Virus record (IMG/VR): IMGVR_UViG_3300028608_000050
Location: 1-32,819 of that record
Length of the DNA: 32,819 nucleotides
Source: a virus
Reading direction: 5' to 3' (one strand)
Shown here: positions 1 through 8,210 of the stretch, in pieces
How positions within the stretch are numbered: the first letter of the stretch is position 1
Layout of the letters: the number at the start of each line of letters is the position of its first letter
Made by a program: the position numbers and the translations under genes
Notes under the pieces: model-generated
What the model was told of the DNA's origin: nothing
Seen by the model: the letters and a program-made list of their open reading frames with translations, nothing else
The model's database searches: none

Positions 1-28
1 ATATATTTGTCTGTGTATTAGCGCTACA

Positions 29-40
29 CATAAAATACAG
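29..40 (-). promoter_or_regulatory. Candidate late-type promoter motif, copy 1
   Basis: Read on the minus strand this is CTGTATTTTATG. Near-identical 12-mers occur at 25756-25767 and 29519-29530, each 50-65 bases upstream of a minus-strand start codon. This copy lies just after the end of the gene at 46-594 and would drive a minus gene left of the window. The TATG core resembles the short late promoter element described for phiKZ; that link is an inference. An 8-base palindrome TAGCGCTA lies beside it at 19-26, and the same palindrome lies near copy 2. Confidence 0.4.
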
Positions 41-45
41 TGAAG

Positions 46-594
46 TTACGGGTTTTGTATACTAACCAGTTTGTAAACCTCTGCCAAGGTAAATTCACCC
101 TGGTTAGGTTTTGGGATTTTGCCGTTGTGGGATTCCATGTATCCCACCTTAGCAAAGATTGTTTCCAGCAAAGCGCCGGAGAAAGTGATGCACTCCAGCG
201 TGTCGAAGCCAGGAGCCTTAGGAGCGTTCTCCCCATTAAATAGCAAAACGATGGTATTCATGCCTGCATCGATGCAGCTGAACGACTTCGTCTCCTTGGC
301 AATCGCGGATAAGCTTTCACCGTCAAGGCTATTAAATGCAGCCTCGACCATGCCGGCGTTGTAACCCTCACCGAACAAGTGCTTGGGATCAATCAGCAAC
401 ACGCCGAGCTGTTGAGCCACAATATATTGGAACTTCAGAATGCTCGCGATTTCACCAAAGGTCAACTTCTGATGATATGTTGACAGCTTTGCGATCTCGC
501 TGCCAGGAATTGCTTGACGGGCCAGCAACTGTTGCATTTCGCTGGTCAGGTAAAAAATACGGACTGACTTCCCTTGAGGGGTCTTAAGAATCAT
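46..594 (-). CDS. Hypothetical protein, 182 aa
   Basis: I do not recognise the family. The protein is 182 residues, mixed alpha/beta in appearance, with no signal peptide, no clear membrane segment and no catalytic motif that I can see. Its start is well supported by AGGAG six bases upstream of the ATG on the minus strand. It is divergent from the helicase gene, with only 23 bases between the two start codons, and both Shine-Dalgarno sequences sit in the same CTCCTAGGGG stretch. A promoter-like motif lies just past its stop codon, so the next minus gene seems to start a new transcription unit. Sharing a junction with the helicase hints at a role in DNA metabolism or early infection, but this is only context. 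Confidence 0.75.
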   Translation of the reverse strand: MILKTPQGKSVRIFYLTSEMQQLLARQAIPGSEIAKLSTYHQKLTFGEIASILKFQYIVAQQLGVLLIDPKHLFGEGYNAGMVEAAFNSLDGESLSAIAKETKSFSCIDAGMNTIVLLFNGENAPKAPGFDTLECITFSGALLETIFAKVGYMESHNGKIPKPNQGEFTLAEVYKLVSIQNP

Positions 595-617
595 TTTCAG
601 CTCCTAGGGGTTTCCTA

Positions 618-2162
618 ATGAACGATTTATTGGTACTGGTTAAGTTGTTGTCCGCGTTGTATCAGGCTAAGAAGCTGAAGGACACTAACCTAATCACGGA
701 ACTGGTAGATACGTTGAATGAACTGCCTGTTCCCAATTCGGATGTCTTTACACAAGATAAGGGCATACGGGATAGCATTCGCGCAACTATCCACTGGCTG
801 CTGAAACAGCCTGAAGATGAACCGGTCATAAAATCAGCGTTGATGCAACGCGTGAACATGTTCATCAAGAACGACGACAGTCTGAAAGACGCGATCGAAC
901 ACGGTCTGGAAGATCAGCCAACTGATGAACAAACTCGTAAGCTGATCTATCAGCACATCTCCGAGATCCGTCTGAACTCGGAAGGTGAAGAGTTCTCCAA
1001 GAAGTTCAAGAAGGCCATTAAGGACTTCTACTTCAAAGACATCAACGACATGGGTAAAGACGATTGGGCTAACCTGATCGACTTGGTACAAGCGGGTGTT
1101 AACCAAGGCTTTGAAGAACGTCAATCTGAGATTGTTGCTCAGGTTACTTCTGAAACGCCTGACTCGTTCAACTCGGTCATTGACATGGCCAAGCGTGAGA
1201 ACAGTCTCGAAGGTATCATGAAGTCGGGTATCCAGGGTTTGAACATTGCCCTTAATCCTGATGGTGGTTTCCGTCGTGGCAAGATGTACATGATTGAAGC
1301 ACTTACCAACCGCGGTAAGTCTCTGGCCACAAGCCATATGGTTGCAAGTATCGGACTGTACAACAAACCGATGCTCAGGGATAAAGCCAAGATCCCTACG
1401 ATCCTCCTGGAGTCTGCAGAAGACACCATGGACTTGATCATCATGCGTATGTACAAGCTGGCGCTCTCTGCACGGCATGACCAAGTCGCTGACTTCCAGT
1501 CTGCTGAGAACATGGACATCGTCGATGCCATCGTTAGCTGCTTTAAAGAAAATGGTTGGTATCTCATCATCAACCAAATTGATTCCAGTAAAGACTCTGC
1601 GAACACTATGTTTGCTCGTTGCCGTCAACTGGAACTCAAAGGTCACGAGATCATCTTCTGGGCCTACGACTACTGCGGTCTGCAAAACATCGACAAGATC
1701 CCTGGCGAAACAAAATCCGACAAGCTGCAAATGCACTTCCGGAAGATCAGGGGTTTCATTATTGCTCGTGGTATTTGCTTCCTGACGCCTCATCAATTGT
1801 CTCCAGCAGCCAAGATGAAGCTACAGGAATCGGACGAAGAGTCTGAGGTGTACTTTGCTCGTGAAGTTTCCGGTAAGTCGCTTACTGAAACCTCGACCAA
1901 GATCACCAACGAAGTGGATGTGGTTATTACCATCCATGTGGCCAAGACAACCTTCAAAGTTTACTTTACGTTCTGCGTAGGTAAACAACGGGGCGAGGGC
2001 TGTCTGCCAGAAGAACGGTTCGGGATCTATGATCTCCATCCGGATAAAGGTTTGATTCACGACATCAACAAGAAAGCAGCATTCCGTCGCAGCTTGACAC
2101 AACGACTAAATGAAAATGGCGAACTAGAAGCGGACTTTGATGATTTCAGTGTAGCAGCATAA
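618..2162 (+). CDS. DnaB-like replicative DNA helicase (RecA-fold, SF4)
   Basis: Predicted hexameric ATP-driven helicase that unwinds DNA ahead of the phage polymerase. The 514-residue protein has an alpha-helical N-terminal half (about 1-200) and a RecA-like core from about 205. The P-loop is EALTNRGKS (227-235, Lys234), a variant of GxxxxGKS in which the first Gly is replaced. The ESAED segment (265-269) sits where DnaB has its catalytic Glu, Walker B is IIFWAYDY (345-352, Asp351), and TPHQLS (390-395) matches the DnaB sensor segment that usually ends in Q-L. The length fits a DnaB-type enzyme. The start has AGGGG eight bases upstream. The gene stands alone on the plus strand and ends at a strong hairpin. 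A RadA-like or Twinkle-like ATPase is the alternative; a SF4 ATPase is much more certain than the exact role. Confidence 0.75.
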   Translation: MNDLLVLVKLLSALYQAKKLKDTNLITELVDTLNELPVPNSDVFTQDKGIRDSIRATIHWLLKQPEDEPVIKSALMQRVNMFIKNDDSLKDAIEHGLEDQPTDEQTRKLIYQHISEIRLNSEGEEFSKKFKKAIKDFYFKDINDMGKDDWANLIDLVQAGVNQGFEERQSEIVAQVTSETPDSFNSVIDMAKRENSLEGIMKSGIQGLNIALNPDGGFRRGKMYMIEALTNRGKSLATSHMVASIGLYNKPMLRDKAKIPTILLESAEDTMDLIIMRMYKLALSARHDQVADFQSAENMDIVDAIVSCFKENGWYLIINQIDSSKDSANTMFARCRQLELKGHEIIFWAYDYCGLQNIDKIPGETKSDKLQMHFRKIRGFIIARGICFLTPHQLSPAAKMKLQESDEESEVYFAREVSGKSLTETSTKITNEVDVVITIHVAKTTFKVYFTFCVGKQRGEGCLPEERFGIYDLHPDKGLIHDINKKAAFRRSLTQRLNENGELEADFDDFSVAA

Positions 2163-2178
2163 AGAAAGTAATGGAGCT

Positions 2179-2218
2179 TAATACCCTAACCGCTCCTACG
2201 AGCGGTTAGGGTATTAAT
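2179..2218. terminator. Bidirectional hairpin terminator
   Basis: A perfect 18-bp inverted repeat with a CTAC loop (2197-2200) lies 16 bases after the helicase stop and 17 bases before the end of the convergent small ORF. The stem is flanked by TT/AA, so the transcript from either strand would end in a short run of U after the stem. Confidence 0.85.
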
Positions 2219-2235
2219 ATGACCGCTATAACCGT

Positions 2236-2379
2236 CTACAGCACGCGTAGAGCGCTTTCAATCAATTTGTCGTGCTCTGCCTTGGCGAACGCCGCGCGCT
2301 CCTCAATTTGCTTCTGAGAAGGTTTACGGAAGATCAAACCCATAAAGGTAATCTTTTTTCTTGCAAGGTTATTTAACAT
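2236..2379 (-). CDS. Small hypothetical protein, 47 aa
   Basis: A 47-residue product starting MLNNLARKK and ending LIESALRVL. The start at 2379 is chosen because GGGGAG lies nine bases upstream; longer in-frame extensions to 2484 run through a hairpin and lack a ribosome site. The N-terminal third is basic, and the C-terminal part (about 20-47) is a charged amphipathic helix. It lies between the helicase terminator and the hairpin behind the structural operon. No known family is recognised. The ribosome site is good, but so short an ORF could still be spurious. Confidence 0.5.
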   Translation of the reverse strand: MLNNLARKKITFMGLIFRKPSQKQIEERAAFAKAEHDKLIESALRVL

Positions 2380-2413
2380 TATTGCTAACTCCCCTATAAA
2401 GCAAAAGATGCAT

Positions 2414-2433
2414 CCCTTACCTAACGGTAAGGG
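2414..2433 (-). terminator. Hairpin behind the 2529-7436 operon
   Basis: CCCTTACC, loop TAAC, GGTAAGGG: a perfect 8-bp stem. On the minus strand it is followed within ten bases by CTTTTGCTTT. It lies about 95 bases after the stop of the last gene of the structural operon and about 35 bases before the small ORF start, so it probably ends the operon transcript. The stretch 2434-2528 holds no gene I can support; on the minus strand it is a purine-rich tract. Confidence 0.6.
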
Positions 2434-2528
2434 GCTTAGTTTATATCGTGAAACTCCCCACTTCCCTCCCCCCTGGTTTCCCAAGAGTTGGTCCTTTCGA
2501 ACATAGGCATAGGAGACCGACTGAAGAT

Positions 2529-3887
2529 TTATTCCGCAAGGATCTCTTCATCAGAGATGAATAGCCCCAAGAGAGAAATCTCCCTGAAGGTAGGTTGCCC
2601 AGCACTCTGGGTATCCATCTGCCACTCAGACTTGATCACGTGGACAGTACCTTCCTTGTACACCAGATTGTTGCTACCGCTCATGTAGTAGTAACGAACC
2701 ACCATGGCAGGATCAATCAGCGAAGCATCAGAGTTGTGCCATGCCACCTGAACGAGGTTACCATCGTTCTTAGCGTTCTCTGTGAGGTGCTTGCAGAGGT
2801 TGTTGGTTGGCTCTGCATGATACGCCATCATCTCCTCGCCACTAGCCCGCTTGGAGGTCTGGTATTCAGACAGCGAGTCAGCACGGGTGGTCATGGCCTG
2901 ACCTTTGTTGTAATACACGCCAGTCTCAGCCATGGCCGCATCTGCGGTGATGATCCGCTTACCCGTACCCACGTTCTGCTTCTTGATGTCAGAACCGTCT
3001 TTGGTAACACCGCCACCAGTCGACAGAACTGTCAGTACCTTCCCTTCCTGGTAATACGACCGCTTCAAGGTTGGTATTACGTCTTCAGGCACCCGGTACA
3101 CGTTAAGTACCTTAGGAGCCGTCTCATACCGTCCTGTGCGGTAAAGAGGATAAACCCACCACATCCCCTTCCGGTAGTACATCCCCAAGCCCGTGTTGTA
3201 GAAACCGAACTCTTCATGCTCCTGCATCCACATCCCTAGTTTAACCAGAGGCACAGCAGCAGGAATAGCCACATGACTGAAGACCCGAGTGTTATCCACA
3301 GGCTCTTCAATGTTCACACCCTTGAAGCTATCAGCGCCGGTCAATGCAAGACCTTGACCAAACTCCGTCAGCTTGCCATGCAGGACGTCCTTCAACGTAG
3401 CCATCAGCAGGGTATCCGAAACCAGTTCGTTCTTGAGCAAGGCATAACCTGTCTCAAACAACTGAAAGTTCACGGTGATCATGTTGGTTTCGTCTTTGGT
3501 GGTCAAATCCGCCATAGCCGAGTTACCACCCTGCATCTCTGGGTCGGCATCTCCCAGAGGCACAGCACGCCAGCGACGCATGACTTGCGAGAAGCCTACC
3601 CGTTGGGTCACCTCAATGTAGAGGTTATCCTTATTGGGTAATACCTTACGCATGTAGACACCTGGTTGGATCTGTGCCTTGATACGTGCGTTATCGCTGT
3701 GGGAGATACCACCACCATGGGCAGGACCAAACAACGACAAACAGGCAAACCCGTTAGGGATCAACAGGGGGATCTGCTCGGTAGGAGTCACCACCATGGC
3801 GTCAACAGTAAAGATCCGTTCATAGCCCACGTTATCAAGTGCGTTCGCGTGGGCGATGATGTTGGCTATTGGCTTTGGCATCTCCAT
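2529..3887 (-). CDS. Virion structural protein, probably tail or baseplate, 452 aa
   Basis: Last gene of a tight four-gene minus-strand operon. The 452-residue protein is rich in Gly, Tyr and Trp and looks like a soluble beta-rich structural protein (for example YYRKGMWWVYPLYRTGRY at about 240-260). It has no signal peptide and no enzyme motif. The start has GAGGAG about eight bases upstream, and the preceding gene ends two bases away. No S/A/G-x-E site near the N-terminus has the amphipathic helix typical of the internal head proteins elsewhere in the window, so I do not group it with them. The tail or baseplate assignment is inferred from size, composition and operon partners. Confidence 0.7.
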   Translation of the reverse strand: MEMPKPIANIIAHANALDNVGYERIFTVDAMVVTPTEQIPLLIPNGFACLSLFGPAHGGGISHSDNARIKAQIQPGVYMRKVLPNKDNLYIEVTQRVGFSQVMRRWRAVPLGDADPEMQGGNSAMADLTTKDETNMITVNFQLFETGYALLKNELVSDTLLMATLKDVLHGKLTEFGQGLALTGADSFKGVNIEEPVDNTRVFSHVAIPAAVPLVKLGMWMQEHEEFGFYNTGLGMYYRKGMWWVYPLYRTGRYETAPKVLNVYRVPEDVIPTLKRSYYQEGKVLTVLSTGGGVTKDGSDIKKQNVGTGKRIITADAAMAETGVYYNKGQAMTTRADSLSEYQTSKRASGEEMMAYHAEPTNNLCKHLTENAKNDGNLVQVAWHNSDASLIDPAMVVRYYYMSGSNNLVYKEGTVHVIKSEWQMDTQSAGQPTFREISLLGLFISDEEILAE

Positions 3888-3889
3888 GA

Positions 3890-4630
3890 TTAGTCTCCTC
3901 TGAAGATCCAGTCGTTGGTGTCGCCCACAGGTTCGAGGTTACTCAAGCTGTCAGACGAAACCTTGAGCGTTGGGAAGAAGTTACCCGGAGCAGGTGCCTG
4001 GTGGTCAATCTGGTACTGATGGTTCTCATGACCCTCCAGCTCGTCCAGGTGACTGACAAAGCTGATATCCTGACCTGTGCCCTTGTTGAGCATCGGTGTC
4101 ATGGTAAACAGCATCCCCAGGGACGCCAGACCCATGCCTTCCTGAGCCTTGTTGTCCTTACCCGCATCACGGATAGCCTGGTTAACGGTAAACGGCTTGA
4201 TCTTCGAGTAGGCAGGGAACAGCATGTAAGCCAGCCCCTCCAGTTGGCGCAGTTCCTCACGAGGAGGAGCTTTGAACTCTGGTACCGTACGAATCATCTC
4301 ACACCACAACGCCAAGTACTCTTGAATCGATTCGTAAATACCTGGCACCGCTTCGTTAGCCTTCTGGAACCCCAGGTCCTGAGGACCCAGGAGGTTGCCC
4401 AGGAACCCCAAGATCTGAGGAACCTTCATCTGCCGCAGTTGAGGTTCTTCGTAATAGCCGTGGTCGTTGGCAAAGCCGGGTTGGTTGTTGTGGTAACGTT
4501 CACGGAGGTCATCCATGGACATCAGGGACTTAGGGGCAACCCACACCCCATAGACCCGGTGGTTCAAGATGCTGTGCAGTTCAATCAACCGAGCCCGCAC
4601 CGCACCATAACGAGGATAAAGCATTTTCAT
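3890..4630 (-). CDS. Virion-associated protein, 246 aa, function unknown
   Basis: A 246-residue soluble protein whose N-terminal part (about 1-175) looks helical and whose C-terminal 70 residues look unstructured and acidic with Asn/Pro/Gln content. A Met/Leu-rich segment around 165-185 (LASLGMLFTMTPML) is too short and polar at its edges to be a confident membrane span. The start codon overlaps the upstream stop by the ATGA arrangement at 4627-4630, so translation is probably coupled. No family is recognised. Its place between two large structural genes suggests a tail or baseplate component or a dedicated assembly factor. Confidence 0.65.
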   Translation of the reverse strand: MKMLYPRYGAVRARLIELHSILNHRVYGVWVAPKSLMSMDDLRERYHNNQPGFANDHGYYEEPQLRQMKVPQILGFLGNLLGPQDLGFQKANEAVPGIYESIQEYLALWCEMIRTVPEFKAPPREELRQLEGLAYMLFPAYSKIKPFTVNQAIRDAGKDNKAQEGMGLASLGMLFTMTPMLNKGTGQDISFVSHLDELEGHENHQYQIDHQAPAPGNFFPTLKVSSDSLSNLEPVGDTNDWIFRGD

Positions 4631-5916
4631 ATCGGAGGTCCGAACTTACGGCTCACCTGAATTAACAGCAGCAGGATTGCGCCGTGGTAGAGTTGTTGCC
4701 ACTTGGGTAGAGTGAAGTAGTCCTTGCAATAGGCGAGGAGCTTCTCCCGGTCTACCATCTGGTTCTTCAGGGCGTCCACTACCAGCTTCTCGAAATCAGT
4801 CTGGGGGTCGCCGTCGTAGAACTGAGGGGTAAACAAGTAGGCAGTTGTATATTGCGGACTGGACGCTAGCAGCGGGAAGCCGTCCATGTTGAAATACGCC
4901 CGTTGGATCTGGTAACGCTCTGGATCGACCACAACCACCCAGTCAAACTTGCTGGAACGCAGGTTGCCGTACTGACGGGTGTTGATCAGGCGGTTGGTCG
5001 AAACGATGGTTACCGTGGAGTTCTTGACCACTGGGAGCAAGTTGAAGTCGCCCCGCATCAGGATCTCCCAGATGGTGATGTCACCAAAGCCACCGTATTC
5101 CCGTCCACCGTACTGCGTGGAGAACAGGTTGATCGGAGGATAGGAGGTTCTGAGGTCAGCCGGCATTTGCCCAGCCAAGAACTTAACCAGGTACTGGTCG
5201 TAGATCTTCCGCCCGTTACCGTCTTCCCAGGCAATAGTCCGTTCAGGGTTCCAGTAGAAGGTGTTCATGATGTAGTTGGCAATGGTCAGGCGCCAGCTGA
5301 ACAGATCCTTGGCGGTGTTGAACTCTGGCTCAGTGATGATGCCAACGCCACCATGCAACGCGGAGTCTTTCGAGTAGATCCATTCCTTAACAACACGGAT
5401 CTCCAACTGGGCCATGAGGTCTTCGGTAAGGATACCGAGTTTCTCGAAGGTGCAGAGGTAGACCTTGTTGGAAGTGTCGTTACGGATCTCAGGTGGCTGG
5501 GTGATGTGATACAGGCCTGCACGGCCTTCACCCGCATCCATGATTGCCACGTCGAACTGCAACGGTGCCAGATCGAATGCCAGCCACATCTCAAACGAAC
5601 CACTGGACTGACCTGTGGTTGGATCGAAGGCATAAGTGCCTGCGCCGTCCTGTTTACCGATCAGGCTCTTGATCCGAGCATAGCTCTGATAGACCGCGGA
5701 GTTATCCGGCTGGAAGGTACTGATCTCTTCGTCAGCACCCAGTTCCCGACGGTAGTACTCCATCAGACGCGGGGTACCGTCTACCATTGTCAGCAACGAA
5801 GTCTCAGGCGTATAGGCCGAGTCTACAATGGTGTGCTTGTAGGCGTGGTTATAAATCTTGGGGCTTTCCGGTGTTGGCGGAAGCTCTTGCCCAAGGGGAG
5901 TGGTCTTTAAGGCCAT
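4627..5916 (-). CDS. Virion structural protein, probably tail or baseplate, 429 aa
   Basis: A 429-residue protein rich in aromatic residues, with segments typical of phage baseplate or neck proteins, such as a Tyr/Gly loop GGREYGGFGDITIWE in the middle. It ends in a hydrophobic stretch (HGAILLLLIQVSRKF) that may be a buried or amphipathic helix. The start follows GAGGA by nine bases, and its ATG overlaps the upstream TAA by one base (TAATG). No signal peptide and no catalytic motif are visible. The family was not recognised; the structural call rests on composition and on the overlapping gene order. Confidence 0.7.
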   Translation of the reverse strand: MALKTTPLGQELPPTPESPKIYNHAYKHTIVDSAYTPETSLLTMVDGTPRLMEYYRRELGADEEISTFQPDNSAVYQSYARIKSLIGKQDGAGTYAFDPTTGQSSGSFEMWLAFDLAPLQFDVAIMDAGEGRAGLYHITQPPEIRNDTSNKVYLCTFEKLGILTEDLMAQLEIRVVKEWIYSKDSALHGGVGIITEPEFNTAKDLFSWRLTIANYIMNTFYWNPERTIAWEDGNGRKIYDQYLVKFLAGQMPADLRTSYPPINLFSTQYGGREYGGFGDITIWEILMRGDFNLLPVVKNSTVTIVSTNRLINTRQYGNLRSSKFDWVVVVDPERYQIQRAYFNMDGFPLLASSPQYTTAYLFTPQFYDGDPQTDFEKLVVDALKNQMVDREKLLAYCKDYFTLPKWQQLYHGAILLLLIQVSRKFGPPI

Positions 5917-7436
5917 TAGCGTTTGTCCTCTACCAATACGTAAGCGTTAAGCCCGAAGTTCATCATGTACCGACCCGGATTATTGTGCGGGAGACTTGAA
6001 CCACCCTTGTCGATATCTTTTCGGATCTGCTCGATATGATCCAACCAAGGTTCTGGCAACTTATCCCAGGGATACCACGGGAAAATAGACGGCAACAGAT
6101 TGAGGTCCTGAGGGTTCTTTGACAGATCGTCCCAGAATTCGTCTGTGTAGTCCCTGATCGCATAATCGAGGGTTACCACGACGTGGTGCACGTTTTTCAT
6201 CGTAGGCAGCCTGGAGAGCCTCACAGAGCCTGTCTCATCCATACTCAACTGAGTGGGGAGGATGCGCAAGTTGTTGCTAAACACCCATACCAGGAACGGC
6301 GTAGCGTTATGCTTGAACGCCACCTCATGACGACGGAGCATGTAAGCCTTAACCTGCTCATTCCATTTAAAGCCTGGAATGTCGAAGATGTTGACCAGCT
6401 CCTGGTTCTCGATGTTCTCTACCGACAAGCGCGCCTGGATGATCGGTTGTACGAAGGGTACCCGCTTCATGACCCAGGGGTCGTGTTTGGGCAGCTTCAT
6501 GAAGTAAGGAGCTTCCTGGTTGCGGGTGATCTGGTTAGTCACACCCCAGGCCACCTCAGGCGCCATCCGCACGTTGAATGGGCGAACGAACTGCTCGTTA
6601 GGAATCGGTATCCATTTAGCAGGGATCTCGTCCTGATAAATATCCAGTGGGTAGAAGAACTCCCAGTTGGTGAACTCGTTGAAGTAGAAGAAGTACTTCA
6701 GCTCAACTTCATACTTGCCGACGGTGGAACCTTTACGTGCACGCTGGATCTCTGCACCGTCCCACTGGATACCGATGTAGTCCAGACGCTGTGGAACGAC
6801 CAAGCGCTTGTTCTTACCAGCCACGTTGGAGATGGTGGTAAAGGGTACTTGGCAATACTGGTTGAACCACTCACCGAACTCTGGGGTGGTTGGCTCGTTC
6901 TTGAGGATCAGCGCATGGATGTCCTGCATACAGGCCAGAATGCCGTTGTTAACGCCCAGGTGAACAGTAGCACTGAAGGCCATATCGGCCACCTGGTTAT
7001 CACGGGTGCGGTTGATGCGACGTACGTAATGTTCAGCCAGTTTAAGGCTGTTAAACGAAGCCACTACAGAAACGTTAACCTTTACACCAGAGAAGGCTGG
7101 GTACAAACCCATGGGCTCTTCGTCATCGGTCAACCATACCGGGCGTTCGGTCGGTTCACGACGCTGGTTGGAATAACCGGTGTTGAATGGGGTGTCTTCT
7201 TTCTCTACAACTACGTACAACTTATTACGAAAAATACCGTCGGTATACATATCGCCACGTACACCGTCTTCGCTATTGGTACCAACCATCCTGGTAACGT
7301 CATTCTCGCCATTGTAAATAATTTGCGAGGCGTTTTCCAAGCCGTAGTACTTTAGAACTTGTCTGAGGGAATCCAGCGCCGCTGGGCGAAAGAACGAGGC
7401 ATAGTCGTCCTCAGACATAACGATTGATTTCAGCAT
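5916..7436 (-). CDS. Virion structural protein, probably tail or baseplate, 506 aa
   Basis: First gene of the four-gene operon. The 506-residue protein is soluble, aromatic-rich and evenly charged, with Trp/Tyr/Phe clusters such as KYFFYFNEFTNWEFFYPLD near the middle and PSIFPWYPWDKLPEPW near the C-terminus. I see no enzyme motif. The first ATG (7436) has only a weak AGG upstream, and a second Met at residue 7 has no better ribosome site, so the exact start is uncertain. The 76 bases upstream contain the hairpin that ends the preceding cluster, followed on the minus strand by T-rich sequence; any promoter for the operon should lie there or further up. Confidence 0.7.
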   Translation of the reverse strand: MLKSIVMSEDDYASFFRPAALDSLRQVLKYYGLENASQIIYNGENDVTRMVGTNSEDGVRGDMYTDGIFRNKLYVVVEKEDTPFNTGYSNQRREPTERPVWLTDDEEPMGLYPAFSGVKVNVSVVASFNSLKLAEHYVRRINRTRDNQVADMAFSATVHLGVNNGILACMQDIHALILKNEPTTPEFGEWFNQYCQVPFTTISNVAGKNKRLVVPQRLDYIGIQWDGAEIQRARKGSTVGKYEVELKYFFYFNEFTNWEFFYPLDIYQDEIPAKWIPIPNEQFVRPFNVRMAPEVAWGVTNQITRNQEAPYFMKLPKHDPWVMKRVPFVQPIIQARLSVENIENQELVNIFDIPGFKWNEQVKAYMLRRHEVAFKHNATPFLVWVFSNNLRILPTQLSMDETGSVRLSRLPTMKNVHHVVVTLDYAIRDYTDEFWDDLSKNPQDLNLLPSIFPWYPWDKLPEPWLDHIEQIRKDIDKGGSSLPHNNPGRYMMNFGLNAYVLVEDKR

Positions 7437-7470
7437 GGGCCTGCGCTCAATAATGAAAATAAAAGGATAA

Positions 7471-7497
7471 GTAATGGAAGGGGTTACCTTCCATTAC
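7471..7497 (-). terminator. Hairpin terminator behind the 7513-17517 cluster
   Basis: GTAATGGAAGG and CCTTCCATTAC form a perfect 11-bp stem with a GGTTA loop. Read on the minus strand it follows the stop of the gene ending at 7513 by 15 bases, and it is followed by a T-rich tract containing CCTTTTATTTTC, as in an intrinsic terminator. Confidence 0.75.
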
Positions 7498-7512
7498 CAA
7501 CCAGTAAGGGTG

Positions 7513-8205
7513 TTACTTCCAGCGTACAGGTACAACCAGGCCGCCCGAGAACTGAAGGATCGCGAGCTTCGAGATACCATCGTTCAATTGACTAACAACG
7601 ATAGCTTCCTGAAAGTCTTCCGCTTCAAGCACCAGTTTAAAGCCAAGGGAGTTCGTGAACTCAGACAGCTGTTCAGCGTACTCCTGGGAAACACCGTGCT
7701 CCCCAACAGCGTCAGCAACCTGGAAGACTTTACCTGCCAACGCTAAACGAATGCGCTGCTCTTCCAGATCGACCGCGGCACGTTCCGAAGAACGAGGTTG
7801 AGCATCCTTGTTCTTGACGGTGAAGATCAGTGCCCCGCACACGCTGGTGCTGGTTGCCAGCATCGGAACCGATACTTGACATTGATCCTTGCCCACAAAC
7901 TCAACCAGAACGCCATCGACGTTGTAGTCCACCTTATCCAACAGGTGAAGCTGATACGCATCCGACAGCTCTTGGATGATCGAACCCAGGGAATCCCCTT
8001 CAGAGGCTGAAACTTCAGGCGCCTTGTGAGCCATCACTTGCAAGAGGTTACCCTTACTCATGTGGGCCAGTTGGGTTTTGCCATTCCGTTCAACCAGAAA
8101 CGCGGTATGGGTCGCTTCGGCAGTTGCACTTAAAACTGCGTAGCCTTCGGGGAGCTGCTTCTTGATGCGAGCAAGAACCTCCGGGTGGACGTTTTCCAAG
8201 GCCAT
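7513..8205 (-). CDS. Hypothetical virion-cluster protein, 230 aa
   Basis: A soluble alpha/beta protein of 230 residues. Two Met codons compete for the start; I chose the second (8205), because AAGGAG lies eight bases upstream of it but only two bases from the first (8211). The upstream gene's stop lies at 8211-8213. The protein has no signal peptide, no membrane span and no motif I recognise; it ends in a hydrophobic strand-rich segment (LAILQFSGGLVVPVRWK). It is last in the internal-head-protein cluster, before a terminator, so a virion or head-assembly role is plausible by position only. Confidence 0.65.
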   Translation of the reverse strand: MALENVHPEVLARIKKQLPEGYAVLSATAEATHTAFLVERNGKTQLAHMSKGNLLQVMAHKAPEVSASEGDSLGSIIQELSDAYQLHLLDKVDYNVDGVLVEFVGKDQCQVSVPMLATSTSVCGALIFTVKNKDAQPRSSERAAVDLEEQRIRLALAGKVFQVADAVGEHGVSQEYAEQLSEFTNSLGFKLVLEAEDFQEAIVVSQLNDGISKLAILQFSGGLVVPVRWK

Positions 8206-8210
8206 TGCCA

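Noticed and set aside
834-1796. 320-codon ORF on the minus strand
   Set aside because: Lies inside the helicase gene, whose Walker motifs fix the true frame.
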